Positions 1 through 11,445 of a stretch of DNA of 64,000 bases are shown here, piece after piece (within the stretch, counting starts at the first letter, position 1; every line of letters begins with the position of its first letter). The translations under genes were made by a program, and so were the position numbers. Origin of the DNA: Lenzites betulinus (taxonomy: Eukaryota; Basidiomycota; Agaricomycetes; Polyporales; Polyporaceae). Below the pieces are notes generated by a model. The model saw nothing but the letters and a program-made list of their open reading frames with translations. It did not search any database and had not been told where the DNA came from. The stretch is taken from the NCBI GenBank assembly GCA_022264855.1, contig JABYQU010000070.1:1-64000 (forward strand). Direction: 5' to 3'.

Positions 1-2233
1 ATGTCTTGGGGCTGAGCCTCTTTTGGTGGCAAAGATGATGTTCAGAGTAGTGTTGGGGGAGGACATGGCGTGGGTGCATGCCATTTCACCCTCCGTTCGG
101 TGTGGTACTTATACTGTTTCACCAGTTGTCGCTTATCTTCCCACCCCTGTTTCTTCTATGTGCACCCAGATTTGAGATCTATTTCAAAGCTATTGCAGGT
201 GCGTTTACCAGTAGGATTTCAGCCTGTCCCACGATTCACTTACTCACAGCTTTCATCTTTAATTTACTTGTCCATTTGTTTTCATGTTATCATCTTTTGC
301 CCCAGTTGTTCACTCTCCCTTCACTTGTTTTATTTGTTCCCCTGCTCGTCTACGGTAGTTCCTCTACCGTCTTAGTGCTTTTGCTCTCTTCCCCTTCTTT
401 GTCGCCTGTTATTCGCTTGCCACTTTCCAACTCTCCCTTGCTCTAAATTCTGTCATTCTTCTCTTACTCGCTTGGCAGATCATCTGTCCCTTCTTGTTCT
501 CAGTTGTGGCCAGTATTCATCTACTTTTCCCTAGTCCCACTTTCTTCTTGGTCCATCCCACTCTCCTTCTTTAATTCTCCTTCGCTTCTTGTTCTGTTTC
601 AGTATTTCCACCTTCATTTCACTTCTACATTACTCCCTGCCATTGTTTTATTTACTGCTTTTCCACTTTGTTTCCTTTGTGGCTTCCCTGTTTGCTGCAT
701 ATTCGCTTTGGTGTTCTTCCCCGCAGATGCTCGTCCTCTGCCGCTTTTTCGGGTGCCACTCTGATGCATAGCGTCACTTCATATCTTCACATTACCGGTT
801 GTCCCGTTTGCTTCCCCGTTTACTCTTCATATGCATTCCATTTGTCCCGTCACTTTTCGATAGTGGTTCTTCTTTTGTCCATCCACTAGATTTGTTCGGT
901 GTTCGTTGTCTGTTGTTCGCCATTCATCATTCAGCGTTTGTCGTCTTGCTGCTTATTCGTCATTCATCGCTTGCCGCACTCGCTTGCGCCGCTTGTCGTT
1001 TCTTGTTCGCTTCCGCCACTCGTTTATTTGCTGTCTGTCGCATAATATACTCTGTATACCGTCCACCTCTTACTTTGTGCATACTCACCATTTGTTTCCA
1101 TTTCACATTTTGTTTTCATTTTCTGTTTACCATCCTCTGTTCCCCTTCTATTGTGCTCAACTCAGCGCGTCTTTTTGGCATTTAGTCGTGGCCATCTGGT
1201 CACAGTCTGCTTCATCAGGGATGAGCTCTGGCGCTATCACATTTATGCAGTGGTGTGCATACCCATCTTGCCATGGGGTTCTCGCAGAGTGCGAGTAGGA
1301 ACCCGGCTCCGCCCGTGTCCAGGCTGAGGATGTTGTCTCCGTCTGCAGACGCTATCTCCATCCAGCACTCTCCACAGCGTAGGCGTTGGGGAGCTTCCAG
1401 GGTGGCACACGGGGCTAACATGCTGCATACGACCAAGCGGGTGTATTGGGCGTCGTTCTGGCCCCATCTAGTAGAAATATTAATGCACGCCCCACAGTGG
1501 GTTTCGGCTCATGGGTTAACAGTCCATCAGGTTAGTCACCCGTCAGAGACACCTTCACTGGGTAGAGACAGTGCCGCTCAGCTGCGATTATTGTGGAGTG
1601 CAGATTCGCCCCCTCGCCCTGGAGCAGCCTCTGTTCAGGCTCTGTATCAGAGTATTCGCCTTTCCCGGTGACCACTTGGGCAGGTTCCACTATGTTTCGC
1701 CGTGCATGTTCTCCGCGCTCGTCCCTCCACAATTGACTCACGGGGCGCCAGATACCGGGTTCTGGCGTTCCTTGTGCGTGGCCATGCTTTCACATTTCGT
1801 AGCTCGACACCGTTCGGTGCACTATGGCTCGGTGTCTGTCACATGTTCACTCTGCGTTCGCGCTCAGGGCTACTTATGCCCGCAACCGAATATGCGCTGG
1901 GCGCTCGTACTCGTTTACGCGATCGCGTGCAACGTCGTCCCATCCCTCGCAGTAGGGCTCTCGTTCATCGCCACTCCCTGGGTCTTAGGGTTTTTTATCC
2001 CTTTGTGCACTCCTAGGAGGCAGGTCTCTGGAGACCGACAGTCGTTTCCGCGTTTCCCATCCGAGTCATGCGTACCTTTATTTTGCAGGGGGGGGTTCGC
2101 ACTCAACCATTCTCTTTCGAGTACACACGGCCAACACCCCAGCCTCCCTTCGTGTCGTTCTTCAAGCTTCATGCATTTGCCAGGTCAAGCGATGCTTCAC
2201 ATTCACTTCTTTCTTCAGTATATTTGTCCGGTT
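1..2233. other. No recognised gene; pyrimidine-rich plus strand
   Basis: I see no convincing coding gene in this stretch. From about 1 to 1200 the plus strand is strongly pyrimidine-rich, with recurring ttcg/cttgc/cattc-type words, so open frames here give low-complexity Ser/Leu/Phe/Cys-rich peptides that look like compositional artefacts. From about 1200 to 2230 composition is more even and open frames exist on both strands, but none matches a family I know or shows a credible exon structure. The last part probably holds the promoter and 5' leader of the BTB gene that starts at 2234. Confidence 0.4.
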
Positions 2234-3381
2234 ATGGCACCCACAGGCCCCCACGGTTGGATGGCTCAAGTCCAGACCGTGGGAAATCGCGACCAGGTGG
2301 TGGTGCATGGAAGAGGAGCCCCCCAGCACGCTACTCTCTACTTCGACGACGGCAACGTCATCCTCAGAACCGGACGGACCCTGTTCTGCGTGCATAAATC
2401 GCTGCTTTCCAAGCATTCACCCGTATTTCGCGACCTCTTCGAGCAGCCCCATGGGCGGTTCCGAGGACTGTTGCACGTCGAGATGGGGGAGACGCCAGAG
2501 GAAGTGGAAGCATTGGTCAACGTTATCTACGACGGTCTGTCAGTCGCTCTTGTTCCCTCGAGCGTGAAGCATTCGAGAACTTACTGCCATGTCCCGACTG
2601 CAGGCGTATCGATATCGACGATCTGACCGTGGAGACATTCCCCACCCTCGCCAACATCCTGCGGATGGCCACAAAGTACAAGATTCCACGCCCATGCGAG
2701 GACATCATTGCGCGCTTCCGCGCCGAATGGCCATCCACGCTTGCGCAGCATGACACCAAAGAGAGCGATTTCCGCGCTCGGATGGTCAGAATATACGGAG
2801 GCGCATATGGCAAAAGCGCGGCGGACATGCCCGCGGCGCAAGGGGCCGGTGGCCCAGTTCCCCCCGCTGTCCCCGAAGAAGACACGATCGTGCATCCTGC
2901 GAGCGTGATTGCCCTGCTCCGCGCCTGCAACTACCACGACACGGACCTGCTCTTCCCGCTCTTCTACCGCCTCAGCTGCACAACGTGGCAATTTGGCGGC
3001 TCGTCGCTGGGACACCACCTCGCGCCGCTCTTGGCTGCTGACGTGGAGCGCCTCGTCGTGGGCATCGAACGCCTCCGCGCCGCCCACGTCGCGTGCGCGG
3101 TCGAGATCCCCACGTTCCCCCAGCAACCGACGAACCCGCCGCACTTCTGTATGGCGGGCGTAGCACAGCTATGGGCGTCCTTCACGCCGCCACTTCTACT
3201 TGGCAGCTTGCGCAACGCTCGCAGGCCGCTCGAGCAGTGGCGCGCCGTCATGCCGATGGTGGAAGCTCACGAAGCACAATTCCATGTCTGCAATCTCTGC
3301 GCACGCGCCATCACTGCAAAAATCGTAGGTATTAGGCAGTATCTTTGGGCGTCGCTCCCGTTCTTCTTCGATTTGCCATGA
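2234..3381 (+). CDS. BTB/POZ domain protein
   Basis: Two exons, 2234-2538 and 2604-3381, joined across a 65-nt GTCAGT..CAG intron, give a 360-residue protein. The N-terminal third is a BTB/POZ fold: a strand with DGNVILRTG, then FCVHKSLLSKHSPVFRDLF, the usual 'F.VHK..L...S.VF...F' signature, then helices reading on across the intron (VIYDGL/RIDIDD). The C-terminal two thirds is an alpha-helical region without another domain I recognise, as in the many BTB-only proteins of mushroom-forming fungi. BTB domains mediate homo- or hetero-dimerisation, often as cullin-3 adaptors or nuclear factors; the partner cannot be read from sequence. The reading frame is also open upstream of 2234 (from about 1571), so the true start could lie further 5'; 2234 was chosen because homology-like sequence begins there. 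Confidence 0.8.
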
Positions 3382-4288
3382 CGCTCCCTCGACGTCCTCT
3401 GTATACTACCATTGCTGGTTTTGGTCATGTTGTACATTGCAGTGCTCTTGTATCCTGTATATATATCATGCGGCATGCCCTCCCAAAGTTGCCCGAACCT
3501 TTTACAATCGTCTCAGATAATTCTATGTTGTGTATACGCTCATGCTGCTTACGACAGAATCCTCTGTGATACGCGTGAGCTAAGCTTCTTTCATAGCCCT
3601 AGTTGGTACGACTCGACTGGCTCTGATTAACCGGATGATAGACTGAAAGTTTCAAGATATCTCCAAGTCATGTCCATTATCACTTCCGATGCACCCTGCA
3701 GGCTTCTCTTGCACTGATACGGAGCGGGATGGGGAACCGCCCACTTACTACCGCCCTCGAGCACTTTAAGCATTGGTTCTCGCCCGATAACCTGGAATTG
3801 CGCCCATTCCAGCTGTGCCGAGACTCCAGAGTTCATGCCGTTGGTCCAGGAAGGGAGCTCCCGAGTCGTTTCCACTGGGCTGCAGGGCCAGGTGCTTCAG
3901 TGTATGTCGGTGCGAAAGCGGTCGGAGGCCTGTCGCCCCTCTCTTATCTGTCGGCGTTGGGCCGCACGCTGTTCAATAATCGCACCGAGCCACGAAGGTG
4001 AGGGAGGAGGATACAACGCCGAGTCCCGAACTCTGCTGGCCGGCGCTGCGTGCGTGGGCATGGTCTATGTTGCTGACTGCGATGCATAGTAATGCGCTGG
4101 AGGTGGAGGGTTGCCGTACTCGATGTTAGGTAGACACTGATATTCCCTCGCGGCTGAGTCTTGCAGGTCCCAGCTATGAAAAGGACTTGCGCTGATTCAT
4201 ATGTGCGAAAACTTCGAAGGAGGAGCCAAGTGCGAGATGGTTGCCTGTTTGGGGTAGGACGGCGGCTGGGAAGCTCCACAGAAACGCC
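3382..4288. other. Intergenic: BTB 3' end to FKS1 promoter
   Basis: About 0.9 kb between two plus-strand genes. I see no supported coding exon. A 160-codon open frame on the minus strand (4426-3944) overlaps the FKS1 leader and has no family resemblance, so it is taken as chance. The right part must contain the FKS1 promoter. Confidence 0.4.
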
Positions 4289-4296
4289 CATAAAAG
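4289..4296 (+). promoter_or_regulatory. TATA-like box of FKS1
   Basis: CATAAAAG lies 53 bp before the first in-frame ATG (4342) and 206 bp before the preferred ATG (4495), and is followed by a C/T-rich leader of the kind common near fungal transcription starts. Assigned by position only. Confidence 0.4.
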
Positions 4297-4494
4297 GTAA
4301 AAAGGCTGGGTGGGAGTCTGGCGGCGTGACGCACCGAGACCATGCGCTCAGCCTCTCACACTCCTTCGCCGCCCGCAGCGGCTCGCTCCTCACCGCCTTC
4401 CACGTCCTCCACCCCCCCTTCCTCATCCTCGACGTCCCCCTCAGCCTCCGTTCATACCTCCAGGGAACAGACTACACGGGAGTCAGACGACACA

Positions 4495-7400
4495 ATGGCC
4501 GCTCGTGGCCCCCGCAGTCAGGAGGGCATGTACATCGCTCCTTCCCCTCCGTCCTCCGACCCCCACGATCCCTTCCACAACCCTCAGATGCCGGAGCCCC
4601 ATCGATACTACGACCATGAAGACGACCATATAGACCAGTACGGCCGCCGCGACACGTATGGCTCCGACGCGAGCAACCTCGAGGAAGACCGGTACTACGA
4701 GCAGGGCGGCGCCTACGATTACGGTGAGCCTCGGCTGTCCATTCTCCGCTCGTCAGCGGCCCTGACATCCCGCAGCCCAACCGGACACCGACTCGGACGT
4801 CGATGTGTACGGCCAAAAGTACATCCCGTCGACAGAGTCCCTCGGGCCTCCCCGCATGGGCATCTCCGAGTCTTCAACCCCGACGTTCATAGACCACAAC
4901 GGCGTGTCTGTGCGAGAACCATACCCCGCATGGAGTTCCGAGCGACAAATCCCGCTCTCCAAGGAAGAAATTGAAGATATCTTCCTGGACCTCACCCAGA
5001 AGTTTGGTTTTCAGCGCGACTCCATGCGAAACATGGTGTGTATTCTCTATTTCTCACGGCGGCTATGTCTGGCCATGGCTTGTGATGCATTATTGCACGC
5101 TCTGGAGTCAACGCGCCCGCCCGTCCGTCCGGCCTGGTCCATTCTCCGATTCATGGGGCGCTGAGGCCGCCAATGACACCTGCTGATCGCTCGTTTCGCA
5201 GTTCGACTTTGTAATGCAGCTCCTGGACAGCCGCGCATCTCGCATGTCGCCAAACCAGGCCCTTCTAACCCTCCACGCGGATTACATCGGGGGTCAACAT
5301 GCAAATTACCGCAAGTGGTATTTCGCAGCGCAGCTCGACCTAGACGACGCCATCGGCCAGACTCAGAACCCCGGTCTCCAGCGCCTTCGTTCGCAGAAGC
5401 GGAAAACCAAGGGCCACAAGGCTGCGGAGAAGCAGTTGCACAGCGCTCTTGACAGATGGCGACAAGCTATGAACAACATGAGCCAGTACGACCGCATGCG
5501 GCAGATCGCGTTATGGTTGCTGTTGTGGGGCGAAGCAGCTCAGGTTCGATTCGTTCCCGAGTGTCTATGCTTCATCTTCAAGTGTGCGGACGACTACTAC
5601 CGATCGCCCGAGTGTCAGAACCGGGTGGACCCTGTGCCGGAGGGACTATACCTCCACGCCGTGGTGAAGCCATTGTATCGCTTCATGCGGGACCAAGGCT
5701 ACGAGGTCGTTGACGGCAAGTTCGTCCGGAAGGAGCGCGATCACGACCAGATCATTGGGTACGACGACGTCAACCAGCTCTTTTGGTACCCCGAGGGCAT
5801 CGCTCGTATCGTTCTGACGGACAAGGTATGCTCGTAATCTGAAAGAAATTGTACGCAACGCTCATATCCCGTTAGACCCGTTTGGTTGACCTTCCACCAT
5901 CGCAACGGTTCATGAAGTTTGACCGCGTCGACTGGAATCGCGTCTTCTTCAAGACGTATTACGAGAAGCGCTCCTTCGGCCACTTGCTCGTCAACTTCAA
6001 CCGGATATGGGTCATCCACATCTCCATGTACTGGTTCTACACGGCTTACAACTCCCCAACGATCTACAAGGGCGAGCAGCACGCCGCCATGCGCTGGTCC
6101 GCCACAGCATTGGGTGGTGCCATTGCGAGTATCATCATGATTTGCGCTACGCTAGCCGAGTTTTCGTACATCCCGACTACCTGGAACAACACCTCCCACC
6201 TGACACGACGACTACTGTTCTTGTGTGTTACCCTCGCTCTCACAGCTGGTCCGACGTTCTACATTGCGATTGCCGAGAGTTCCTCCCCCGGTGGATCCTT
6301 GGCGCTCATCCTAGGTATCGTGCAGTTCTTCATTGCTGTTGTTGCGACACTTCTCTTCGCTATCCTGCCTTCTGGCCGGATGTTTGGAGACCGCGTAGCT
6401 GGCAAGTCACGGAAGTACCTTGCCAGCCAAACCTTCACTGCGAGTTACCCATCCCTCAAGCCCTCGGCGCGCCTCGCCTCTTGTGTGCTCTGGTTCCTCG
6501 TCTTTGGCTGCAAGTTCACGGAGTCATACTTCTTCCTAACGCTGTCGTTCAAGAACCCCATTCGCGTCATGGTCGGGATGCAGGTACAGGGCTGTAACGA
6601 CAAGTACTTCGGGAACGCGCTCTGCCGGAACCAGGCAGCGTTCACGCTGACTATCATGTACTTGATGGATCTCGTCCTGTTCTTCCTGGATACCTTCCTC
6701 TGGTGGATTATCTGGAATACTGTCTTCAGCATTGGCCGGTCCTTCGCGCTCGGTTTGTCGATCTGGACCCCTTGGAAGGACATCTACACCAGGCTCCCGA
6801 AGCGGATCTACTCGAAGATCCTTGCCACTGCGGACATGGAGACCAAGTACAAGCCGAAGGTAAGATATCGTGCCGTGTGGAGACATGTTAGCTGACGTGT
6901 GAAATATAGGTCCTTGTCTCGCAAATTTGGAACGCGATCATCATCTCCATGTACCGCGAACACTTGCTCTCCATCGAGCACGTCCAGAAGCTTCTGTACC
7001 ACCAGGTTGACGTCGGTCAAGATGGGCGTCGCAGTCTCCGTGCGCCGGCCTTCTTCATCTCGCAGAGTGAGAAGGGCTTCCGCGGCGAATTCTTCACACC
7101 CGGTAGCGAGGCGGAGCGGCGTATCTCGTTCTTCGCGCAGTCCCTTACTACTGCCGTCCCCGAGCCCCTGCCTGTTGATGCGATGCCCACGTTCACAATT
7201 CTGACGCCTCACTATAGCGAGAAGGTGCGCATATAGTCCATATCTCACGATGCGTCGCTCACAACAATTTATTCATAGATCCTTCTCTCGCTCCGTGAGA
7301 TCATTCGTGAGGAGGACCAGAACACCCGCGTTACGCTCCTTGAGTACCTGAAGCAGCTCCACCCTGTCGAGTGGGACAACTTCGTGAAGGACACTAAGAT

Positions 7401-10400
7401 TCTGGCCGAGGAGTCGCAGATGTACAACGGTTCAAGTCCCTTTGGCGACGAGAAGGCTCAGTCGAAGGCGGACGACCTGCCGTTCTACTGCATCGGTTTC
7501 AAGTCTGCCGCTCCGGAGTTCACACTGCGCACGCGTATTTGGGCATCGCTGCGGGCGCAGACCCTCTATCGCACGGTCTCCGGCATGATGAACTACTCGA
7601 AGGCTATCAAGCTCCTCTACCGCGTGGAGAACCCGGAGGTCGTCCAGTTGTTCGGCGGTAACACCGACAAACTTGAGCGTGAGCTCGAGCGGATGGCGCG
7701 CCGCAAGTTCAAGTTCGTCGTCTCGATGCAGCGGTACTCGAAGTTCAACCGCGAGGAGCAGGAGAATGCGGAGTTCTTGCTCCGTGCATACCCGGACCTC
7801 CAGATCGCCTACCTCGAGGAGGAGCCCCCGCGCAAAGAGGGCGGCGACTCGCGCATCTTCTCGGCGCTCATCGACGGCCACTCTGAGTTCATCGCTGAGA
7901 CCGGTCGTCGGAAGCCTAAGTTCCGCATCGAACTCCCTGGCAACCCTATCCTCGGCGACGGCAAATCTGACAACCAGAACCACGCAATTATCTTCTACCG
8001 CGGCGAGTATCTTCAGCTCATCGACGCCAACCAGGACAACTACCTCGAAGAATGTCTGAAGATCAGGAACGTTCTCGCTGAGTTCGAGGAGTACAACGTC
8101 TCGAGCCAGAGCCCGTATGCGCAGTGGGGCCACAAGGACTTCAAGAAGTCGCCCATTGCCATCGTCGGTGCGCGCGAGTATATCTTCTCGGAGAACATCG
8201 GTATTCTCGGTGACCTCGCCGCTGGCAAGGAACAAACGTTCGGTACCCTCGCGGCTCGGTCACTCGCATGGATCGGCGGCAAGCTCCACTACGGTCACCC
8301 CGATTTCCTTAACGCTCTGTACATGACGACGCGTGGCGGTGTCTCCAAGGCGCAAAAGGGTCTGCATTTGAACGAGGATATCTACGCCGGCATGAACGCC
8401 TTCGGACGTGGCGGTCGCATCAAGCACACGGAATACTATCAGTGCGGGAAGGGTCGTGACCTCGGCTTTGGGACGATCCTGAACTTCCAGACGAAGATCG
8501 GCACGGGTATGGGCGAGCAGATGCTCAGTCGCGAGTACTACTACCTCGGCACGCAGCTCCCGATCGACCGCTTCTTGACGTTCTACTATGGTCACCCCGG
8601 ATTCCACATCAACAACATGCTCGTCATCTTGTCGGTGCAGATATTCGTCATCACCAGTGAGTAGCTTCTGCGTGAATCTGGTCCTTCAGCCACTAACTTC
8701 GAATGTGCAGTGGTGTTCCTTGGTACGCTCAATGGCCAGCTGGACGTTTGCAAGTACTCGGCCTCGGGACAGTTCATCGGAACTACGGGTTGCTACAACC
8801 TTACCCCTGCGTTCCAGTGGATCGACCACTGCATCATCAGTATCTTCCTCGTGTTCATGATCGCGTATCTCCCTCTATTCCTGCAGGGTAAGCCTCATAG
8901 TTTGTCTTGTTCACCCCTTTCGCTCACTTGAATCTACAGAGCTCGTCGAACGTGGAACTGTCAAGGCCGTCATTCGTCTCGCGAAGCACTTCGGGTCTCT
9001 TTCCCCCGCGTTCGAAGTGTTTTCCACGCAGATCTCGTCCCACTCGATCATCACGAACTTGACCTTCGGTGGTGCGCGGTACATCGCGACTGGCCGTGGT
9101 TTCGCGACAACGAGAATATCGTTCTCCATCCTATACTCGCGCTTCGCTGGGCCCAGTATCTACCTCGGCATGCGCACGCTCGTGATGCTGTTGTATGTGA
9201 CGCTGACGATCTGGACGGGGTGGATCACGTACTTCTGGGTGTCGATTCTTGCTCTGTGCGTTTCGCCCTTCCTGTTCAACCCGCACCAGTTCTCCGCGGC
9301 GGACTTCGTGATCGACTACAGGTGAGTACGCTCCCAGTTACTTTTCGCGCCCTCGCTGACGTGGGCTGCAGGGAATTCCTCCGCTGGATGAACCGCGGCA
9401 ACTCGCGTGCTCACGCCAACTCGTGGATCGGTTACTGTCGTCTCTCTCGCACGATGATCACAGGATACAAGAAGAAGCGTCTCGGTCACCCCTCCGAGCG
9501 TTTGTCTGGCGACGTGCCCCGCGCGAAGTGGCGGGCTGTCATCTTCTCCGAGGTCATCTTCCCGCTTATCATGGCCGTCCTCTTCGTCATCGCGTACATG
9601 TTCGTCAAGTCCTTCCCCGACAAGGACGGGAAGCAGCCGGCGAGCCCCCTCATCCGTATTGCCGTCGTGGCCATTGGACCGATCGTGTGGAATGCTGCGA
9701 TCCTGCTTGTGCTCTTCATGTTCTCGCTGTTCTTGGGACCCATGCTTGACACGCCGTTCCCCAAGTTCGGCTCGGTGATGGCATTCCTGGGACACACGCT
9801 GGGAGTTGTTGGCATGATCGCCTTCTTCGAGTTCTTCGTAAGTCTTCGTGTTGCTTCTTGTGGTCCCGACTAACGATCGTTGCAGTGGTTCTTGGAGCTG
9901 TGGAATGTAGCGCATGCCGTGCTCGGTCTCATCGCGATCATCTTCATCCAGCGCGCGCTGCACAAGATCCTCATCTCCGTCTTCCTCTCGCGTGAGTTCA
10001 AGCACGACGAGACGAACCGGGCTTGGTGGACCGGGAAGTGGTACGGTCGCGGCCTCGGGTCGTCGGCGATGTCCCAGCCGGCGCGCGAGTTCATCGTGAA
10101 GATCATCGAGCTGTCGCTCTGGAGCTCCGACTTCCTGATCGGCCACCTTCTCCTCTTCATCCTCACGCCCCCGATTATCATACCCTACATCGACCGTTTC
10201 CATTCGATGATGCTCTGTAAGTCGCTCTTGTGCAAGGATGTTTTACGCTCTCGCTGACGATTTCGTGTGTAGTCTGGCTGCGTCCGTCGAAACAGATCCG
10301 CGCCCCGCTGTACTCCATCAAGCAGAAGAGGCAGCGCAGGTGGATCGTCATCAAGTATGGTTTCGTCTTCATACTGGCGATTGCCATCTTCGCGGCGTTG

Positions 10401-10519
10401 ATTGTCCTGCGTAAGTGGACTCATTCTTCTCGGCGGGCCCATACTGACCACCGTTCCCACCAGCCCTAATATTCCGGCAGTCGCTGCATATCAACTGCAC
10501 TATATGTCAGAGCATTTGA
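4495..10519 (+). CDS. FKS1: 1,3-beta-glucan synthase catalytic subunit (GT48)
   Basis: Plasma-membrane enzyme that polymerises UDP-glucose into cell-wall beta-1,3-glucan, regulated by Rho1. Twelve exons: 4495-4723, 4776-5035, 5202-5825, 5876-6859, 6910-7224, 7279-8656, 8711-8887, 8940-9321, 9372-9837, 9886-10216, 10273-10410, 10464-10519; 1779 residues, normal for the family. Order: hydrophilic N-terminus rich in Pro, Asp and Tyr; FKS1 domain (about 150-270); first membrane block with echinocandin hot spot 1 (FLTLSFKNP, about 590); large cytosolic GT48 region (about 690-1260) with the conserved [14 protein letters not shown] and [19 protein letters not shown] stretches; second membrane block to the C-terminus. 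The 1378-nt exon 6 carries most of the catalytic core. ATG 4495 (CACAATGGCC) is preferred; an in-frame ATG at 4342 would add 51 Ser/Pro-rich residues and cannot be excluded. Confidence 0.97.
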
Positions 10520-11352
10520 TGGACCTTAGTTACGCCCCAACATCATCACATCATAGACAGGCTGCATTGTATGCTCTTGACGCACCCTTGCCCGCTCCCC
10601 CCGTCGTCTGCGCCCTGTATCACCCGGACTTTACATAGCCTTTCTCCACTGCAGAGATGGACAATTTTACCAGCACACGCCTTATTCCCGCCTTTGCCGC
10701 CCCCCTCTCCCGCTCGCGCGTCCGGTCGTCGATCTTGTTTGCCGTTTGGCGTAATTCCCCTCTCCCCCGAACTTCCGACGAGCTTGCACTCCGAACTTCT
10801 CCTTCTCTCTCCCCTAGCATCTGAGCTGCTTTTTCTGCCTTCCCCGTCTTCGATAGCCACCCATGCACCTCTGTGATGATGATGATGATGATGAACGCTT
10901 TGATGTTACTTGCATTGTAGTCTTCCTAGTAGTATCAAAAAACAACACGCATGCACGCACAGCCCTGGATGTCGGTCGAGAGAGTGCTTGGTCTAGAACA
11001 TGTTCAAACATTCCGATCATGGAGGTTGAAATGTGCTCAGGAGCCTGTCGAGCGAGGCGGCCGCTTCGGGATGGTCTTACCGTCACACACTAACACACAG
11101 GGCGCTTGTTGAACTTGGTTCGGTTCCACACGTCTACATGTACAACGGCGACTGTGTCGTCAGAAGAGCAGCCATGTGCGGGTCTGTATTCGTGCATCGT
11201 ATGTTTCATGTACGTCTAAAGATCTAATTGCTTAGGCGGTATGCTTGTGCGCCATGTGTAAGTACGAGCACCACCTTGCAGAGCAGTTAGTGGACTCGAG
11301 CACCTACTCGGATGATATCGATCCGAACAACACCTTTCACATCCATGGTTGG
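10520..11352. other. Intergenic: FKS1 3' region
   Basis: About 0.8 kb without a supported gene. It holds the FKS1 3' UTR, a short (GAT)n run near 10877-10895, and the upstream region of the aspartic protease. Open frames are short and without family character. Confidence 0.4.
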
Positions 11353-11359
11353 TATATAA
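11353..11359 (+). promoter_or_regulatory. TATA box of the aspartic protease gene
   Basis: TATATAA 87 bp before the start codon at 11446, followed by a C/T-rich leader. Position and sequence fit a core promoter; not tested. Confidence 0.55.
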
Positions 11360-11445
11360 CAGAACACTGGCAGCTCTGTGGATTCCGGTTCTCTCCCCCT
11401 CTCTTCGCCGTCCCCTCCCCCTCCCTCTCCCGCCGCCTCGCCACG

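Noticed and set aside
3944..4426. 160-codon minus-strand frame before FKS1
   Set aside because: Overlaps the FKS1 leader antisense, no family motifs, composition typical of a chance frame in GC-rich DNA.
7432..8235. 267-codon minus-strand frame inside FKS1
   Set aside because: Exact antisense of the conserved catalytic exon; Glu/Val/Leu-rich shadow translation.
9316..10203. 295-codon minus-strand frame inside FKS1
   Set aside because: Antisense shadow of exons 9-10, crosses FKS1 introns and has no motif.
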